The notes beneath the pieces were generated by a model, which worked only from the letters and a program-made list of their open reading frames with translations, had not been told where the DNA came from and made no database searches. A DNA stretch of 40,869 nt from Bacillus sp. MRMR6. Lineage in GTDB: Bacteria; Bacillota; Bacilli; Bacillales; Cytobacillaceae. The stretch is taken from contig NZ_MSLS01000040.1 in assembly GCF_001940785.1 (NCBI RefSeq), forward strand, positions 251 to 41,119, read 5' to 3'. The translations under genes were made by a program, and so were the position numbers. Below are positions 1-9,151 of the stretch, piece by piece; the stretch's first letter is position 1, and each line of letters begins with the position of its first letter.

Positions 1-137
1 TTGATAAAATCAACCTTCAACTGCCTCAAAACAAAGGACTTTTTCAGTGCCCTCCGTGCAAGCGACGAGGAGGCTCACCGACCGCCCGCGGAAAGCGAAG
101 TGCCTGGAGCGCAATTCAACAGACATATTTCAAAGCC
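1..137. repeat. Right part of a Bacillus GC-rich dispersed repeat, cut by the window edge
   Basis: Positions about 62-120 contain a GC-rich block (gaggaggctc, then cgcccgcggaaag) that is nearly the same as the core of the MITE at 4978-5215. The block ends in caacagacatatttcaaagcc at about 117-137, read here as a terminal inverted repeat because its reverse complement begins GGCTTTGAAA and ends TGTTGA, like the MITE ends. It is followed by ttttataat, the same kind of AT target as the MITE. The left end lies outside the window, so size and class are unknown. Similar blocks are scattered in many Bacillus genomes. Confidence 0.55.
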
Positions 138-200
138 TTTTATAATAATATTATAACAAATTAACGCGGTGAATCGTTATAATATTTGCATAAAAATAAG

Positions 201-254
201 AGGCTGTCGAAAGTTTCTCGACAGCCTGACGAGCAATCCTAATGGATTGCTCGT
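201..254. terminator. Two adjacent hairpins forming a bidirectional terminator
   Basis: Two stem-loops stand side by side. Positions 201-227 pair AGGCTGTCGA with TCGACAGCCT. Positions 229-254 pair ACGAGCAATCC with GGATTGCTCGT. On the minus strand the second stem met by the pectinase transcript (201-227) is followed by cttattttt, a usable Rho-independent terminator 35 nt or more past the stop codon. On the plus strand the 229-254 stem is followed by tttttatc. The pair can therefore end transcription from both sides. Confidence 0.8.
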
Positions 255-261
255 TTTTATC

Positions 262-3200
262 TTATTGAAGTGGATTCCAGCCTTTTAGCACATTTTCAAC
301 TGTATAGTTAGCTGCTTCTTCATCTGTTAATTGAGGTCGGTCTAAATTAACGCCTGGTCCCTCATTTTTATATTCATAGAACCTTGCGTCCTTTGCACTG
401 AACCCGGACATATCCGTCCAGCCCTCTTGCTGAATGTGTGCCCCTAATTCACAATTCATAAAAACCACGCTTGCAATCGCATTTGGGTCACCTCCAGGGT
501 GCCAAGGTCTACCTAGGTAGACTGTTCCTTCGGCAGCTTCACTTATTAATCTACTATTGATAAATAAGAAACCGTAAGGATCATTTATATTTGTACTGGC
601 CGCTGTGATGTATCCGTTATTTGTTGATGACCCACGGTCTAACGATACAATATCACAGTTATCAAATACAGCTCTTGCTGCTCCGAAAATAAAGTCTACA
701 TCCCCTTCAATATAACAATTACTAAAATATTGGGTTCCGCCATTTGCATATAAGGTATCCTGATTACCAAGAAAACGCACATGATCAAACTTCATCCGGT
801 CGCCGCGGGTATAGACGGCAACAGCCTGTGAACCACCCTCTACGGTACTTTCATCAAACGAATTTTCCATCGTTACATTTTTGGCTGTAAAATCACTGGC
901 GTACAGGTAAACGCTTGCACTGCCACTCGTACCATAAGTACCTCCTTCAGGTCTTGCCTTCTTTGCATAATTATCGTACGTTAAAATCGTGTTCTCCGCA
1001 CTTTCACCAATTAAAGAAATAAATGGTTTGTTGGCTGGTACTCTTACGACTTCTTTATACGTCCCATTTTTGATGAAAATTTCTACTGGTTCTGTGTTAT
1101 TGTCCGGAACGGCATCAATTGCTTTTTGGACAGTATCGTAATCCCCACTGCCATCTTTAGAAACGACAAGCTTTACAGAGCTTGCCCTCAACTCTTCTGT
1201 AGTATCTTCCACTCTAGTCAGCTCTCCTTTAGCTATCTTTCTACCATATTGATCAACCGTGTCACTTTCTAATGCTTCTACATAAATATGATTTTCAAAA
1301 TAACCCGTTGTTTTCGCTATCTCTAATAGCTGTTTAGCGTAGCTGCCACCCCAAGAATAGCCATCACGACGTTCCTTTTCAATTTCCTGGATCGTATGCT
1401 TGATGACACCATCTCTACCTGAGAAAATCGGTTTGTTTGTACCAATTTCATAGAAACGATACCATGTTAATGCCCCTTCTTCCTCTACGAAGTAGACCCC
1501 ATTCGGATCTGCACTTACATAACGAATTCCCTCAAGTTTCACTTCATCAAACCACTGTAAAGCAGCATGGACCGCTTGCCTGATTTCAGAAGTTTGTTCT
1601 GGACGGGACATTAAAAATCTTACAATACCGACTGATTCACTACCCGAAATTGATGGATGCTCATATGCTCGTGCATGTTGAGGTGCATAGGTTACGGGAT
1701 CATGCTGTGCACACCAGGCCGTTAATTTGCCTTCCACCTTGATTTGAGCTTTTAAAATATAGTCAATTCCTTTATGCATGGCCTGTTCTAGTTTTTGTTT
1801 GTAAGTGTCATCTATCACATTCTCACTAAACGGATAGCTCTCGTTTATTAACTCATCAAATAGCTCTAACACATTAATCATCGAGTTATCGTTGAAAGTC
1901 ACATAGTTCGAATAATAGACAGAGTCTTCAGGTGTTGTCCCTCGTTTTGGATAAACTTGCGGAAATCCACCTGTTTCTGTTTGCATGAGTAAGAGGAAGT
2001 CAATTCCTTTTAACACACTTTGCTTTAGCTTTTCATCTTTTGTTTGCTGATACACTTCAGAAATGAAACGTATTTGATTAATGGTTGCATTATTATCAAT
2101 CGATCCTAGTTCCTCGCCATTCGGACCAAATTGTGTCGTACGCTTTTCTTTGCCGTCCCAAGGTCTGCTATATTGACTTTCCATTCCCTTCGTCCAGCCG
2201 CCATGGTCCATTTGCCAAGATACGAGGTTATTTGCCTGTTCCTTCAGCTCATCTAGATTTCCTGTAAATAGATTACTAGCCTCTTTTACCAATTTTCCGT
2301 CTTGTAGGGAATCTTGTAATTCATACATGACAACTGTATCACCAAATTTATTTGTTCCAACAGCTGCCCTTATTGGGTACATATTTGTAAAAGATGGGTT
2401 TAATCCTTTAAACCTGCCCGTTGCACCATGTAAAGTTAATGCATTTACATCAAAATTCTCGAATCTGCCATTTACCATTACTGCCACTAAGTTAGCACTT
2501 ACCGCTTCTGCGGCAACAATATGAACTTCGCTTTCTTTATGGTTTGCTGCTTTAGCCATTTTTTCGAGAATGAATGCTGCTTCTTCATGGGTTAAGGTAT
2601 GCTTCTGACCAAATCCTTTTCCTTTTTTCATATAGCCATTTGAGACAACGGCACCTACTGCATGTTCGCTGTCTTCCGATTTATTGTTCTTGCTCTTGCC
2701 GGGTACCAGGTCTAGAACATCAGCAATGATAACGGCAGCTTCTCTACGGGTAATCATGTCATCAGGACGGATTGCTCCATTTTGATCTGCTTGTACATAT
2801 CCTGCTTGTTTAGCTGCCTCAAGCACGTAGCTCCACCACTTATCCTTTGACACTTCCCAAACCGAGGTTTCGGAATCAAGGTTTTTATATACCTCTTCGG
2901 AATGGTAACCAAACACTCGATTGATGCCGGCAAAGAATTCAATTCTAGAAACCTCATCCTCTAGCTTTGTTTCTTCTTGTGTTACGATTCCTTCTGTTTC
3001 CAGCTTTTTAAGCATGATGCCGTCAACTAAATCTTCCATGCTGACTTCTTCCACTTCAACAGGCTTTCGCCCGCCCATATCGGTATCACTAGAAGTGGTG
3101 TTATGGATCCGTAAGTGGTCAATATTTGCTCCACCGCTTAGACCGACACCTGTTGCAACGATTACATTATCTCCAGCCTTTAAAACCGCTTTTGTAGTAA

Positions 3201-4650
3201 CGGTTTTCCAGCCGGTCCACTCACCTGTGGAAGGAAATGCCAATTCACTATTTTCCACTTGAGCATTTACTTTTATTTCAGCAGGTCTGTTATCTGCAGC
3301 CCCGTTTGCATAACGAAACTCCAGTGTATACTCACCATTTGCTGGAATATTCGTCACATTCCACGTAATGGTTCCACCAGGTGCGTTCGGGTTATAATCA
3401 ACAAAACCTGTTCCTGTAAAGCCTGGATGCTGGTTATCTATAATCGCAGCTGTAATTTGAGCATCTTCTGCCTCAAAGATAGAATCAAACTCCTGATAAA
3501 TTTGAACATGATCCATGTTAGGCCCATCATTTTGACCCAGTGTTTTAATGACAATGACATTTTCACCCGCTACTAATGAAGCATTTATTTGATTTGATTT
3601 CCAGGCTGTCCACTCACCAGTTGGATCAAATCCTTCCTTTTCCTTTACCGTTTCACCGTTGACGATAATTTCAAGTGAACGCGTATCAGTTGATCCATTA
3701 GCATAGCGGAAATTTAAAGTGTATTCACCGGCGTTTTCTATGTTCACTTTCCATGTAATGGAGGAACCATCTGCAGTAGGTTTAAAGTCAACAAATCCGG
3801 TTCCTGTAAAACCAGGGTGTTTATTATCGACCATTGCACTAAATAATTCTGCATTTTCTGCCTCATATACACCATTTTCACCAACATTAACGGGAGGCTG
3901 TTCTCCATCTCCTGGTGGTTCCTCTGGTTCCGGCTCAGGTTCAGGTGTTACTTTAATTGGAAGATCCTCTTGATAGAAACCAGAAAAAACTTGGACATCA
4001 TCTAAATAATGACTTTTAGCGCTTGAGCCAGTAGTATAAGAATCTATCGAGCCAATATTTGTTACCCCACGATGAAACGGAGCATCCTCTAGCTTAAGTT
4101 CATTATTCACGTAAACATCTGCAGTACCCGTAGATTGATCGGCCACAACCTTTATGCTATACCACGTATTCGGTACATAGTCTACAAGAGCGGTGAAAGT
4201 GTTATCACTATTTTTATAGGATATCACTCCGGATCTTGTTTCAATATGTACTGCCGCATTGCTGCCTGATTCATCAAGCAGCCGAAGTACCTTTGTCGTG
4301 CTTCCTAATACTGTTTGCATGAAGTTTACTACAGCTGTAACAGTGTCCGTCTGAGGAGCAAAAGATTTCACAGCTTTAATCGTGTCAGCACCGTTATCCT
4401 CAAAGTAAAGGCTCTTATCCTCAGTACTTGGAACTTCCGAAACGGTTATACTGCCATTTTCACCTGATACTGTATAACCATCTGGGACACTTCCTGTTTC
4501 TAACGCATTAAAATCATCTTGAATAATGGGTGCTGCCTCGGCCGCGAAAGCCCTTTCATTTTGTAAAAAGCCAAAACCAGGTGTGAACGCTAACAAAAAT
4601 GCAGTAACTAGTAATAATCCCTTTCTAAATTGGAGCCTTTTCCTTTTCAT
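262..4650 (-). CDS. Secreted multidomain pectinase: PL10 pectate lyase fused to CE8 pectin methylesterase
   Basis: This 1462-residue exported enzyme attacks homogalacturonan by two activities. Residues 1-37 are a signal peptide (KRKR start, hydrophobic core, AFAA cleavage site). Residues about 38-225 form a LamG/concanavalin-like jelly roll, followed by a Pro/Glu-rich linker. Two CBM35-like modules (about 260-387 and 390-515) share YEAENA/FEAEDA and HPGFTGTGFVD. Residues about 545-700 are SLH-like (IRPDDMITRREAAVIIADVL), suggesting cell-wall attachment. Residues about 790-1125 are a PL10 lyase (MDHGGWTKGM, GGFPQVYPKRG, ARAYEHPSISGSESVG). Residues about 1147-1450 are a CE8 esterase with QAVA, QDTLY (about 1298), DFIFG (about 1319) and LGRPW. 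The esterase can remove methyl groups that block the lyase. It is separated from the uronate genes by a MITE. The start has an AAGGAAG ribosome site close upstream. Domain calls are from motif recognition and boundaries are approximate. Confidence 0.9.
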   Translation of the reverse strand: MKRKRLQFRKGLLLVTAFLLAFTPGFGFLQNERAFAAEAAPIIQDDFNALETGSVPDGYTVSGENGSITVSEVPSTEDKSLYFEDNGADTIKAVKSFAPQTDTVTAVVNFMQTVLGSTTKVLRLLDESGSNAAVHIETRSGVISYKNSDNTFTALVDYVPNTWYSIKVVADQSTGTADVYVNNELKLEDAPFHRGVTNIGSIDSYTTGSSAKSHYLDDVQVFSGFYQEDLPIKVTPEPEPEPEEPPGDGEQPPVNVGENGVYEAENAELFSAMVDNKHPGFTGTGFVDFKPTADGSSITWKVNIENAGEYTLNFRYANGSTDTRSLEIIVNGETVKEKEGFDPTGEWTAWKSNQINASLVAGENVIVIKTLGQNDGPNMDHVQIYQEFDSIFEAEDAQITAAIIDNQHPGFTGTGFVDYNPNAPGGTITWNVTNIPANGEYTLEFRYANGAADNRPAEIKVNAQVENSELAFPSTGEWTGWKTVTTKAVLKAGDNVIVATGVGLSGGANIDHLRIHNTTSSDTDMGGRKPVEVEEVSMEDLVDGIMLKKLETEGIVTQEETKLEDEVSRIEFFAGINRVFGYHSEEVYKNLDSETSVWEVSKDKWWSYVLEAAKQAGYVQADQNGAIRPDDMITRREAAVIIADVLDLVPGKSKNNKSEDSEHAVGAVVSNGYMKKGKGFGQKHTLTHEEAAFILEKMAKAANHKESEVHIVAAEAVSANLVAVMVNGRFENFDVNALTLHGATGRFKGLNPSFTNMYPIRAAVGTNKFGDTVVMYELQDSLQDGKLVKEASNLFTGNLDELKEQANNLVSWQMDHGGWTKGMESQYSRPWDGKEKRTTQFGPNGEELGSIDNNATINQIRFISEVYQQTKDEKLKQSVLKGIDFLLLMQTETGGFPQVYPKRGTTPEDSVYYSNYVTFNDNSMINVLELFDELINESYPFSENVIDDTYKQKLEQAMHKGIDYILKAQIKVEGKLTAWCAQHDPVTYAPQHARAYEHPSISGSESVGIVRFLMSRPEQTSEIRQAVHAALQWFDEVKLEGIRYVSADPNGVYFVEEEGALTWYRFYEIGTNKPIFSGRDGVIKHTIQEIEKERRDGYSWGGSYAKQLLEIAKTTGYFENHIYVEALESDTVDQYGRKIAKGELTRVEDTTEELRASSVKLVVSKDGSGDYDTVQKAIDAVPDNNTEPVEIFIKNGTYKEVVRVPANKPFISLIGESAENTILTYDNYAKKARPEGGTYGTSGSASVYLYASDFTAKNVTMENSFDESTVEGGSQAVAVYTRGDRMKFDHVRFLGNQDTLYANGGTQYFSNCYIEGDVDFIFGAARAVFDNCDIVSLDRGSSTNNGYITAASTNINDPYGFLFINSRLISEAAEGTVYLGRPWHPGGDPNAIASVVFMNCELGAHIQQEGWTDMSGFSAKDARFYEYKNEGPGVNLDRPQLTDEEAANYTVENVLKGWNPLQ

Positions 4651-4712
4651 AGCTTCCTTCCCTTCTTTTTTTAAAATTTTCTTACAATTCTGATTTTAAA
4701 TAGGAAGGAGTG

Positions 4713-4731
4713 GAAAACACAATAATCAATT
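4713..4731 (-). promoter_or_regulatory. Leader motif shared with the SDR gene
   Basis: On the plus strand the sequence is gaaaacacaataatcaatt, 63 nt upstream of the pectinase start. The same 19-mer with one change occurs at 6054-6072 just before the SDR start. This is a candidate common operator. The protein that would bind it is unknown, and AT-rich chance similarity is possible. Confidence 0.35.
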
Positions 4732-4969
4732 CATTAGAGATAGGCACAATGACTCATATATTTTTATATATCAATAGATAAAGAGCATAACAAAGAATCT
4801 GATTGTTACTTTTTACCTACTTCAAGCCAAAATAATCCTTTCATAGGTGCTTAAATGTATCCTGTACTATTAATCTATTTGTAGGGATGAGTATCTTTTT
4901 GTGTTATAAGGATGGCACCCAGGAAATAATTCTAACTTTGTTGGACTCCTTTCTGTTTAAAGGGTTATT

Positions 4970-5223
4970 CTTATAATGGCTGTGTTAAAGATGAATGTTG
5001 ATATTGAACGATTTTTGCGAAATCTGCGAGACTCCTCGAAAATGCTATCGCATTTTCTTCGTGCGTGGGCAGATTCGAGGAAGCCTATTCAATGTCCTGC
5101 GGGATTACGGGTCTGGGGAGACCCCGCAGGCGCTTTAGCGCCGAGGAGGCTCCCCGGAACGCCCGCGGAAAGGGAGCGGATTTCGCAAAAATCAACACTG
5201 TACATTAACACAGCCTTTATAAT
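4970..5223. mobile_element. MITE-like element, 238 bp, with terminal inverted repeats and target duplication
   Basis: The element runs from 4978 to 5215. Its ends are inverted repeats: the left starts GGCTGTGTTAAAG and reaches TGTTGAT, and the reverse complement of the right end starts GGCTGTGTTAATG and also reaches TGTTGAT. The flanks cttataat (4970-4977) and tttataat (5216-5223) match in 7 of 8 bases, as expected for an 8-bp target duplication. The interior is much more GC-rich than the surroundings and folds into stems (CCTGCGGG 5096-5103 with CCCGCAGG 5123-5130; GGCGC 5129-5133 with GCGCC 5138-5142). No transposase is encoded; the open plus frame across it has no recognisable protein. The rest of the 4651-5285 gap holds the pectinase leader and the SDR terminator. 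Confidence 0.75.
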
Positions 5224-5226
5224 AAA

Positions 5227-5251
5227 AAGGATCCCACAAAATGAGATCCTT
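5227..5251 (-). terminator. Rho-independent terminator after the SDR gene
   Basis: On the minus strand AAGGATCTCA pairs with TGGGATCCTT around a five-base loop and is followed by TTTATT. It lies about 35 nt past the SDR stop codon and ends the uxaCBA-SDR side before the MITE. The pectinase gene therefore probably has its own promoter. Confidence 0.75.
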
Positions 5252-5285
5252 CCTCCGTTTATTCAGAATAATCAATTCGAAATAA

Positions 5286-6038
5286 TTAATTGTTTAACAC
5301 ATCAACCGAATTCACCTTGGAAACAAACCCTAGTTCCTGCCAGGCATTTTCAGTGGACCAAGGTTTACTCGGATTATTGGAGACTCCGTAATACGTCCCA
5401 TATTTCACCGTTGATTGAATGGCTAGATCAAAAAGCTGCACTGTATCTTCACGTGATAATAAGGTATGGTGCAGTCGTCCTTTCTCCTTCAACGCTTCAT
5501 ATTCATCTTCAGGAACACTCGCAATGCGCAAGTTGATAACAGAAAGATTATTGTCCTCTTCCCCGGCGAGAATATGTCCAATATTTTCAGATGCAAGCTT
5601 TAATACACCGTATAAACTTCTGGAAAACGGATAGTCTTTTGTAGTAATTTCCCTTCCCAATAATGAAATTCCCTCTTTTTCATAGTAGTCAGTAGTATGA
5701 TTACTGCTGGCATATACAACCTTAGGAATTCCAAGCTGAATAGCTGCTCTAAATATATAAAAGGATGTCATAAAGTGGATGTCAGTCATTTTTTGAAAGT
5801 GGTCAATATCCTTTAGATCATTATCTGTTTTTATCGTTAGTAAGTTAATCAGCGCATCCGTATCCTTTGGAATCGAATCAAGTAATTGCTCGTAATTAGT
5901 TGCATCGACCTGGTGGAATAATACAGGAAGCTTTGGTTTTTTTTGATCAAGGATGAAAATTTCGTATCGGTCTTTTAACCCTTCAGTTAAGATGCTGCCA
6001 ATCGTTCCTGCTCCGCCTATAATCGTTACTTTTTTCAT
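5286..6038 (-). CDS. NAD-dependent SDR/epimerase, probable uronate dehydrogenase
   Basis: The 250-residue protein starts with a Rossmann motif (TIIGGAGTIGS, residues 5-15) and has the extended-SDR active site as YASSNHTTDYY, where Ser and the Tyr of the YxxxK-like region are expected. The ASSNH motif is characteristic of uronate dehydrogenases (Udh), which oxidise galacturonate or glucuronate to the aldaro-lactone using NAD. Length fits Udh (about 265). The position directly after uxaCBA supports uronate metabolism. It has a strong ribosome site (GGAGG, 6 nt before ATG). The 113-nt gap to uxaA allows either readthrough or a separate promoter. A sugar epimerase or generic reductase is the alternative. 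Substrate is inferred from motif and context only. Confidence 0.7.
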   Translation of the reverse strand: MKKVTIIGGAGTIGSILTEGLKDRYEIFILDQKKPKLPVLFHQVDATNYEQLLDSIPKDTDALINLLTIKTDNDLKDIDHFQKMTDIHFMTSFYIFRAAIQLGIPKVVYASSNHTTDYYEKEGISLLGREITTKDYPFSRSLYGVLKLASENIGHILAGEEDNNLSVINLRIASVPEDEYEALKEKGRLHHTLLSREDTVQLFDLAIQSTVKYGTYYGVSNNPSKPWSTENAWQELGFVSKVNSVDVLNN

Positions 6039-6053
6039 TATTTTCCTCCATTT

Positions 6054-6072
6054 GAAAAAACAATAATCAATT
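6054..6072 (-). promoter_or_regulatory. Leader motif shared with the pectinase gene
   Basis: The plus-strand sequence gaaaaaacaataatcaatt lies 16 nt upstream of the SDR start, just upstream of its ribosome site. It matches 18 of 19 bases with 4713-4731. It could be an operator or an RNA leader element co-controlling the two genes. Function is inferred. Confidence 0.35.
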
Positions 6073-6151
6073 ATAGGCTTCTACGTGTTTCTTCATAATA
6101 TACAGCATATACAGCGAATATTGTACTCAGGTAAAACCATACAAAAGCGGA

Positions 6152-7642
6152 CTATAAGGTTACGCCTGATTTAAAAATGGCGATTTCTCGGAAATTATTT
6201 TTCTCATTATTTACAAGCACGCCGCTTGCCACATTAATAATATAGGTGATAAATTCTTCGAGAACCTCATCTTGAGATACATCCTCAACAAGTTTGCCTG
6301 CATTATAATCAATCCAGTGTTTTTTGGATTCATACAATGCTGTATTCGTAGAAATCTTTACAGTTGGAACAAAAGTACCAAAAGGAGTTCCTCTACCGGT
6401 CGTAAATAGAACCATTTGACACCCTGAAGCTGCTAATGCCGATGATGCAACGAGATCGTTCCCTGGTGCACTAAGAAGATTTAATCCCTTATCCTTTAGT
6501 GTTTCGCCGTATTTTAGAACATCCACAACTGGAGAATTTCCTGCTTTTTGCGTACAACCAAGTGATTTATCCTCTAGGGTTGTGATTCCCCCTGCCTTGT
6601 TTCCAGGAGAAGGATTTTCATAGATTGGTTGCTTATGCTCGATAAAATATTGTTTAAAATCGTTAATTAAGTCGACTATTTTCGCGAATACCTCTTGGTT
6701 GATCGCTCTTTCCATTAAAATTGTCTCCGCGCCAAACATTTCAGGAACTTCCGTTAACACAGTTGTACCGCCTTGAGCAGCCAGAAAATCGGAAAGTCGT
6801 CCAAGCAGAGGATTGGCCGTTATTCCGGAGAGACCATCTGAACCTCCGCATTTCAACCCAATTTTTAACTCTGATAGTGGAACCTCTTGGCGGCGATCCT
6901 GTTTTGCATACTCATAGATTTCTTTCAAACGGCTGACTCCTTCTTCAACCTCGTCAGAAACCTCCTGAGATAATAAAAACTTCACACGTTTTTCGTTATA
7001 TTCACCTAAAGACTCTTGAAATTCAACTATATTGTTATTTTCACATCCAAGCCCGAGAACTAGTACTCCTCCGGCATTCGAATGTTTTACAGCATTTGCT
7101 AATATGGTTCTTGTATTAATATGGTCATCTCCAAGCTGGGAGCAGCCATAGTTATGTTTGAGGACTAATACATTTTCAAACGGAGCGATATCACCTACTT
7201 CTTCTTTAAAACGTTGAATAATTAAGTCTGCAATCCCATTTACACAACCGACAGTAGGAACAATCCAGAGCTCATTACGGATGCCGACACTTCCATCCTC
7301 ACGTCTATATCCTTTAAACGTTAACTGTTTGTTGTGAAAAGGATTTGATCCTAACTTTTGTTGGTATTCATACTCTTGAATACTATCTAGATTTGTTTTT
7401 GTATTGTGTGTGTGAACAAATTCACCCGGGGCAATGTCCTTGAGGGCATGACCAATCGGAAACCCATACTTTAAGACATTTTCCCCCGCCTTAATGGGTT
7501 CCAAGGCAATTTTATGACCTCTTTTAATCGGTTCTTTTAATTGAATTTCTTTACCGTCCACAACAACCTTCTCAAGATTCTGATAATCTCTTAACGCGAC
7601 TGCGACGTTATCCTCGGACTTAATCTTTACTATTTCTAACAT
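6152..7642 (-). CDS. uxaA: Altronate dehydratase
   Basis: UxaA removes water from D-altronate to give 2-keto-3-deoxy-D-gluconate, the last shared step of galacturonate catabolism. The 496-residue protein has the N-terminal SAF-like domain (residues about 5-90, ending GEFVHTHN) and the larger UxaA/GarD domain, with GYRREDGSVGIRNELWIVP, HNYGCSQLGDDH, GLKCGGSDGLSGITANP and GNDLVASSALAASGCQ. The cysteines in these motifs are probable iron ligands. Length is standard for the family. The start has an AGGGGGAG ribosome site. It lies 13 nt downstream of uxaB, so the genes are surely co-transcribed. Confidence 0.96.
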   Translation of the reverse strand: MLEIVKIKSEDNVAVALRDYQNLEKVVVDGKEIQLKEPIKRGHKIALEPIKAGENVLKYGFPIGHALKDIAPGEFVHTHNTKTNLDSIQEYEYQQKLGSNPFHNKQLTFKGYRREDGSVGIRNELWIVPTVGCVNGIADLIIQRFKEEVGDIAPFENVLVLKHNYGCSQLGDDHINTRTILANAVKHSNAGGVLVLGLGCENNNIVEFQESLGEYNEKRVKFLLSQEVSDEVEEGVSRLKEIYEYAKQDRRQEVPLSELKIGLKCGGSDGLSGITANPLLGRLSDFLAAQGGTTVLTEVPEMFGAETILMERAINQEVFAKIVDLINDFKQYFIEHKQPIYENPSPGNKAGGITTLEDKSLGCTQKAGNSPVVDVLKYGETLKDKGLNLLSAPGNDLVASSALAASGCQMVLFTTGRGTPFGTFVPTVKISTNTALYESKKHWIDYNAGKLVEDVSQDEVLEEFITYIINVASGVLVNNEKNNFREIAIFKSGVTL

Positions 7643-7655
7643 GTCCTGCTCCCCC

Positions 7656-9125
7656 TTATATATTCGGGTTTTTGCATAAAATATCTTTGAGTGCTACTTT
7701 CAATCCTTGTCTTTCAATTTTAATTAGATTATTTGTAACAGCTTCGGTTAGTCCAGGAATATCATTCAAATTCATTCCCCAGTGCTTTTCATACTGTAAA
7801 ACGGAAGTGACGATTTCTTTTAACCGTTCGGTCGTACCGTCATATTTCCCCCACAAATTCTCGAATAGCTCAATGATATACTCATCATCTGTCAGCTTAA
7901 TTTCTTCTGAGCCTCGTTTTCCTTTATAAAAATCGAGTAACGCACTGAGAGAGAATACAAGCCTTTTAGGAAGTTCTTTTCGTTTATTGTAAAACTCTAG
8001 TAATGAAGGCAGGTTTCTTGTTTTGAACTTAGCCATCGAATTCAGGGCAATGCTTGTTAAATAGTGATGAATATAGGGATTAGCAAAACGATCTAAAACA
8101 TCCTTTGCAAATGCAGTTAATTCATCCCTTGGTAAATCCAGACTCGGAATAATTTCCTCGTAGATTAAACCTTCAATGAACTCTTTTATCTCAGGTTGCT
8201 GAGTGGCTTCCCCAACCGTATCGATTCCATACAAATAGGCAACCGGTGTCATCGCTGTATGTGCACCATTCAAGATCCGTACCTTGCTTGTTCGATATGG
8301 GGTAATATCGTCCACAAACTTCACGTTCAGACCCGCAGCCTTTGCTGGAAACTCTTCTTGGATCCATTTTGGCCCTTCGATCACCCAAAGGTGATACTGT
8401 TCACTCACAACTAGCAAGTCATCCTTGTAACCAATTTCTTCAGTCATTTCTTGAATCGTATCCTTTGGAAACCCGGGAACAATTCGATCAACAAGACTGT
8501 TGCAAAACGTATTTGCTTGATGAATCCACTGTACAAAATTATCATCGAGTTTCCATAGATTTGCATAATTTAAAACGAACTTCTTAAGCTCTTCCCCATT
8601 TCGGTCAATCAACTCACAAGGAAGAATAATCATACCCTTACTTAGATCCCCTTTAAATGCTTTATATCGATGATACAAAAAGGCCGTTAGTTTTCCTGGA
8701 AAGCTTTTTTGAGGGCGATCCTCTAAGTCATCACCTTCGTCAAAGGCAATTCCGGCTTCAGTTGTATTAGAAACGATAAATCGTAAGTCTGAATTATAAG
8801 CAAGTTCCAAATACTCATTGTATTGGCGATAAAGGTTTAATCCCCTGCTTACGGAACTTATTACTTCATGCTGGGCCACCGGCTTACCACCCTTTAACCC
8901 TTGTAAGTAAACCGTATACAGTCCACCCTGCTCATTCAGTTTGTCAACCTTTCCACGCTCTGTTGACTGTACAATGACAACACTTCCGTTAAAATTTGTC
9001 TTTTGATTCATTTCGTTAATCATCCAGTCAGTGAACGCTCTTAAGAAATTTCCTGTTCCGAATTGCAATACTTTTTCGGGATATGTTTTAGGTTCTTTCC
9101 ACGTTTCCCTTGATATTGTTTCCAC
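7656..9125 (-). CDS. uxaB: Tagaturonate reductase (altronate oxidoreductase)
   Basis: UxaB reduces D-tagaturonate to D-altronate with NADH in the cytoplasm. The 489-residue protein belongs to the mannitol dehydrogenase family. It shows the N-terminal nucleotide-binding start [13 protein letters not shown] (residues about 20-32), NTTEAGI, and the catalytic-domain segment [12 protein letters not shown] with the Lys/Asn/His set expected in this family. The start is GTG, chosen because GGAGG lies 8 nt upstream. It sits between uxaC (26 nt gap) and uxaA (13 nt gap) in one operon. Mannonate oxidoreductase (UxuB) is a close relative, but the pairing with UxaA makes tagaturonate the likely substrate. 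Confidence 0.94.
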   Translation of the reverse strand: METISRETWKEPKTYPEKVLQFGTGNFLRAFTDWMINEMNQKTNFNGSVVIVQSTERGKVDKLNEQGGLYTVYLQGLKGGKPVAQHEVISSVSRGLNLYRQYNEYLELAYNSDLRFIVSNTTEAGIAFDEGDDLEDRPQKSFPGKLTAFLYHRYKAFKGDLSKGMIILPCELIDRNGEELKKFVLNYANLWKLDDNFVQWIHQANTFCNSLVDRIVPGFPKDTIQEMTEEIGYKDDLLVVSEQYHLWVIEGPKWIQEEFPAKAAGLNVKFVDDITPYRTSKVRILNGAHTAMTPVAYLYGIDTVGEATQQPEIKEFIEGLIYEEIIPSLDLPRDELTAFAKDVLDRFANPYIHHYLTSIALNSMAKFKTRNLPSLLEFYNKRKELPKRLVFSLSALLDFYKGKRGSEEIKLTDDEYIIELFENLWGKYDGTTERLKEIVTSVLQYEKHWGMNLNDIPGLTEAVTNNLIKIERQGLKVALKDILCKNPNI

Positions 9126-9151
9126 TAAGGAAGCCTCCGTTTCGGTCTAAT

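Noticed and set aside
2921..3262. Open frames on the plus strand inside the pectinase gene
   Set aside because: They are antisense shadows of a clear coding gene.
4976..5536. Plus-strand open frame of 186 codons across the MITE
   Set aside because: It runs through the MITE and the antisense of the SDR gene, has no ribosome site, and its product is low-complexity without any family pattern.
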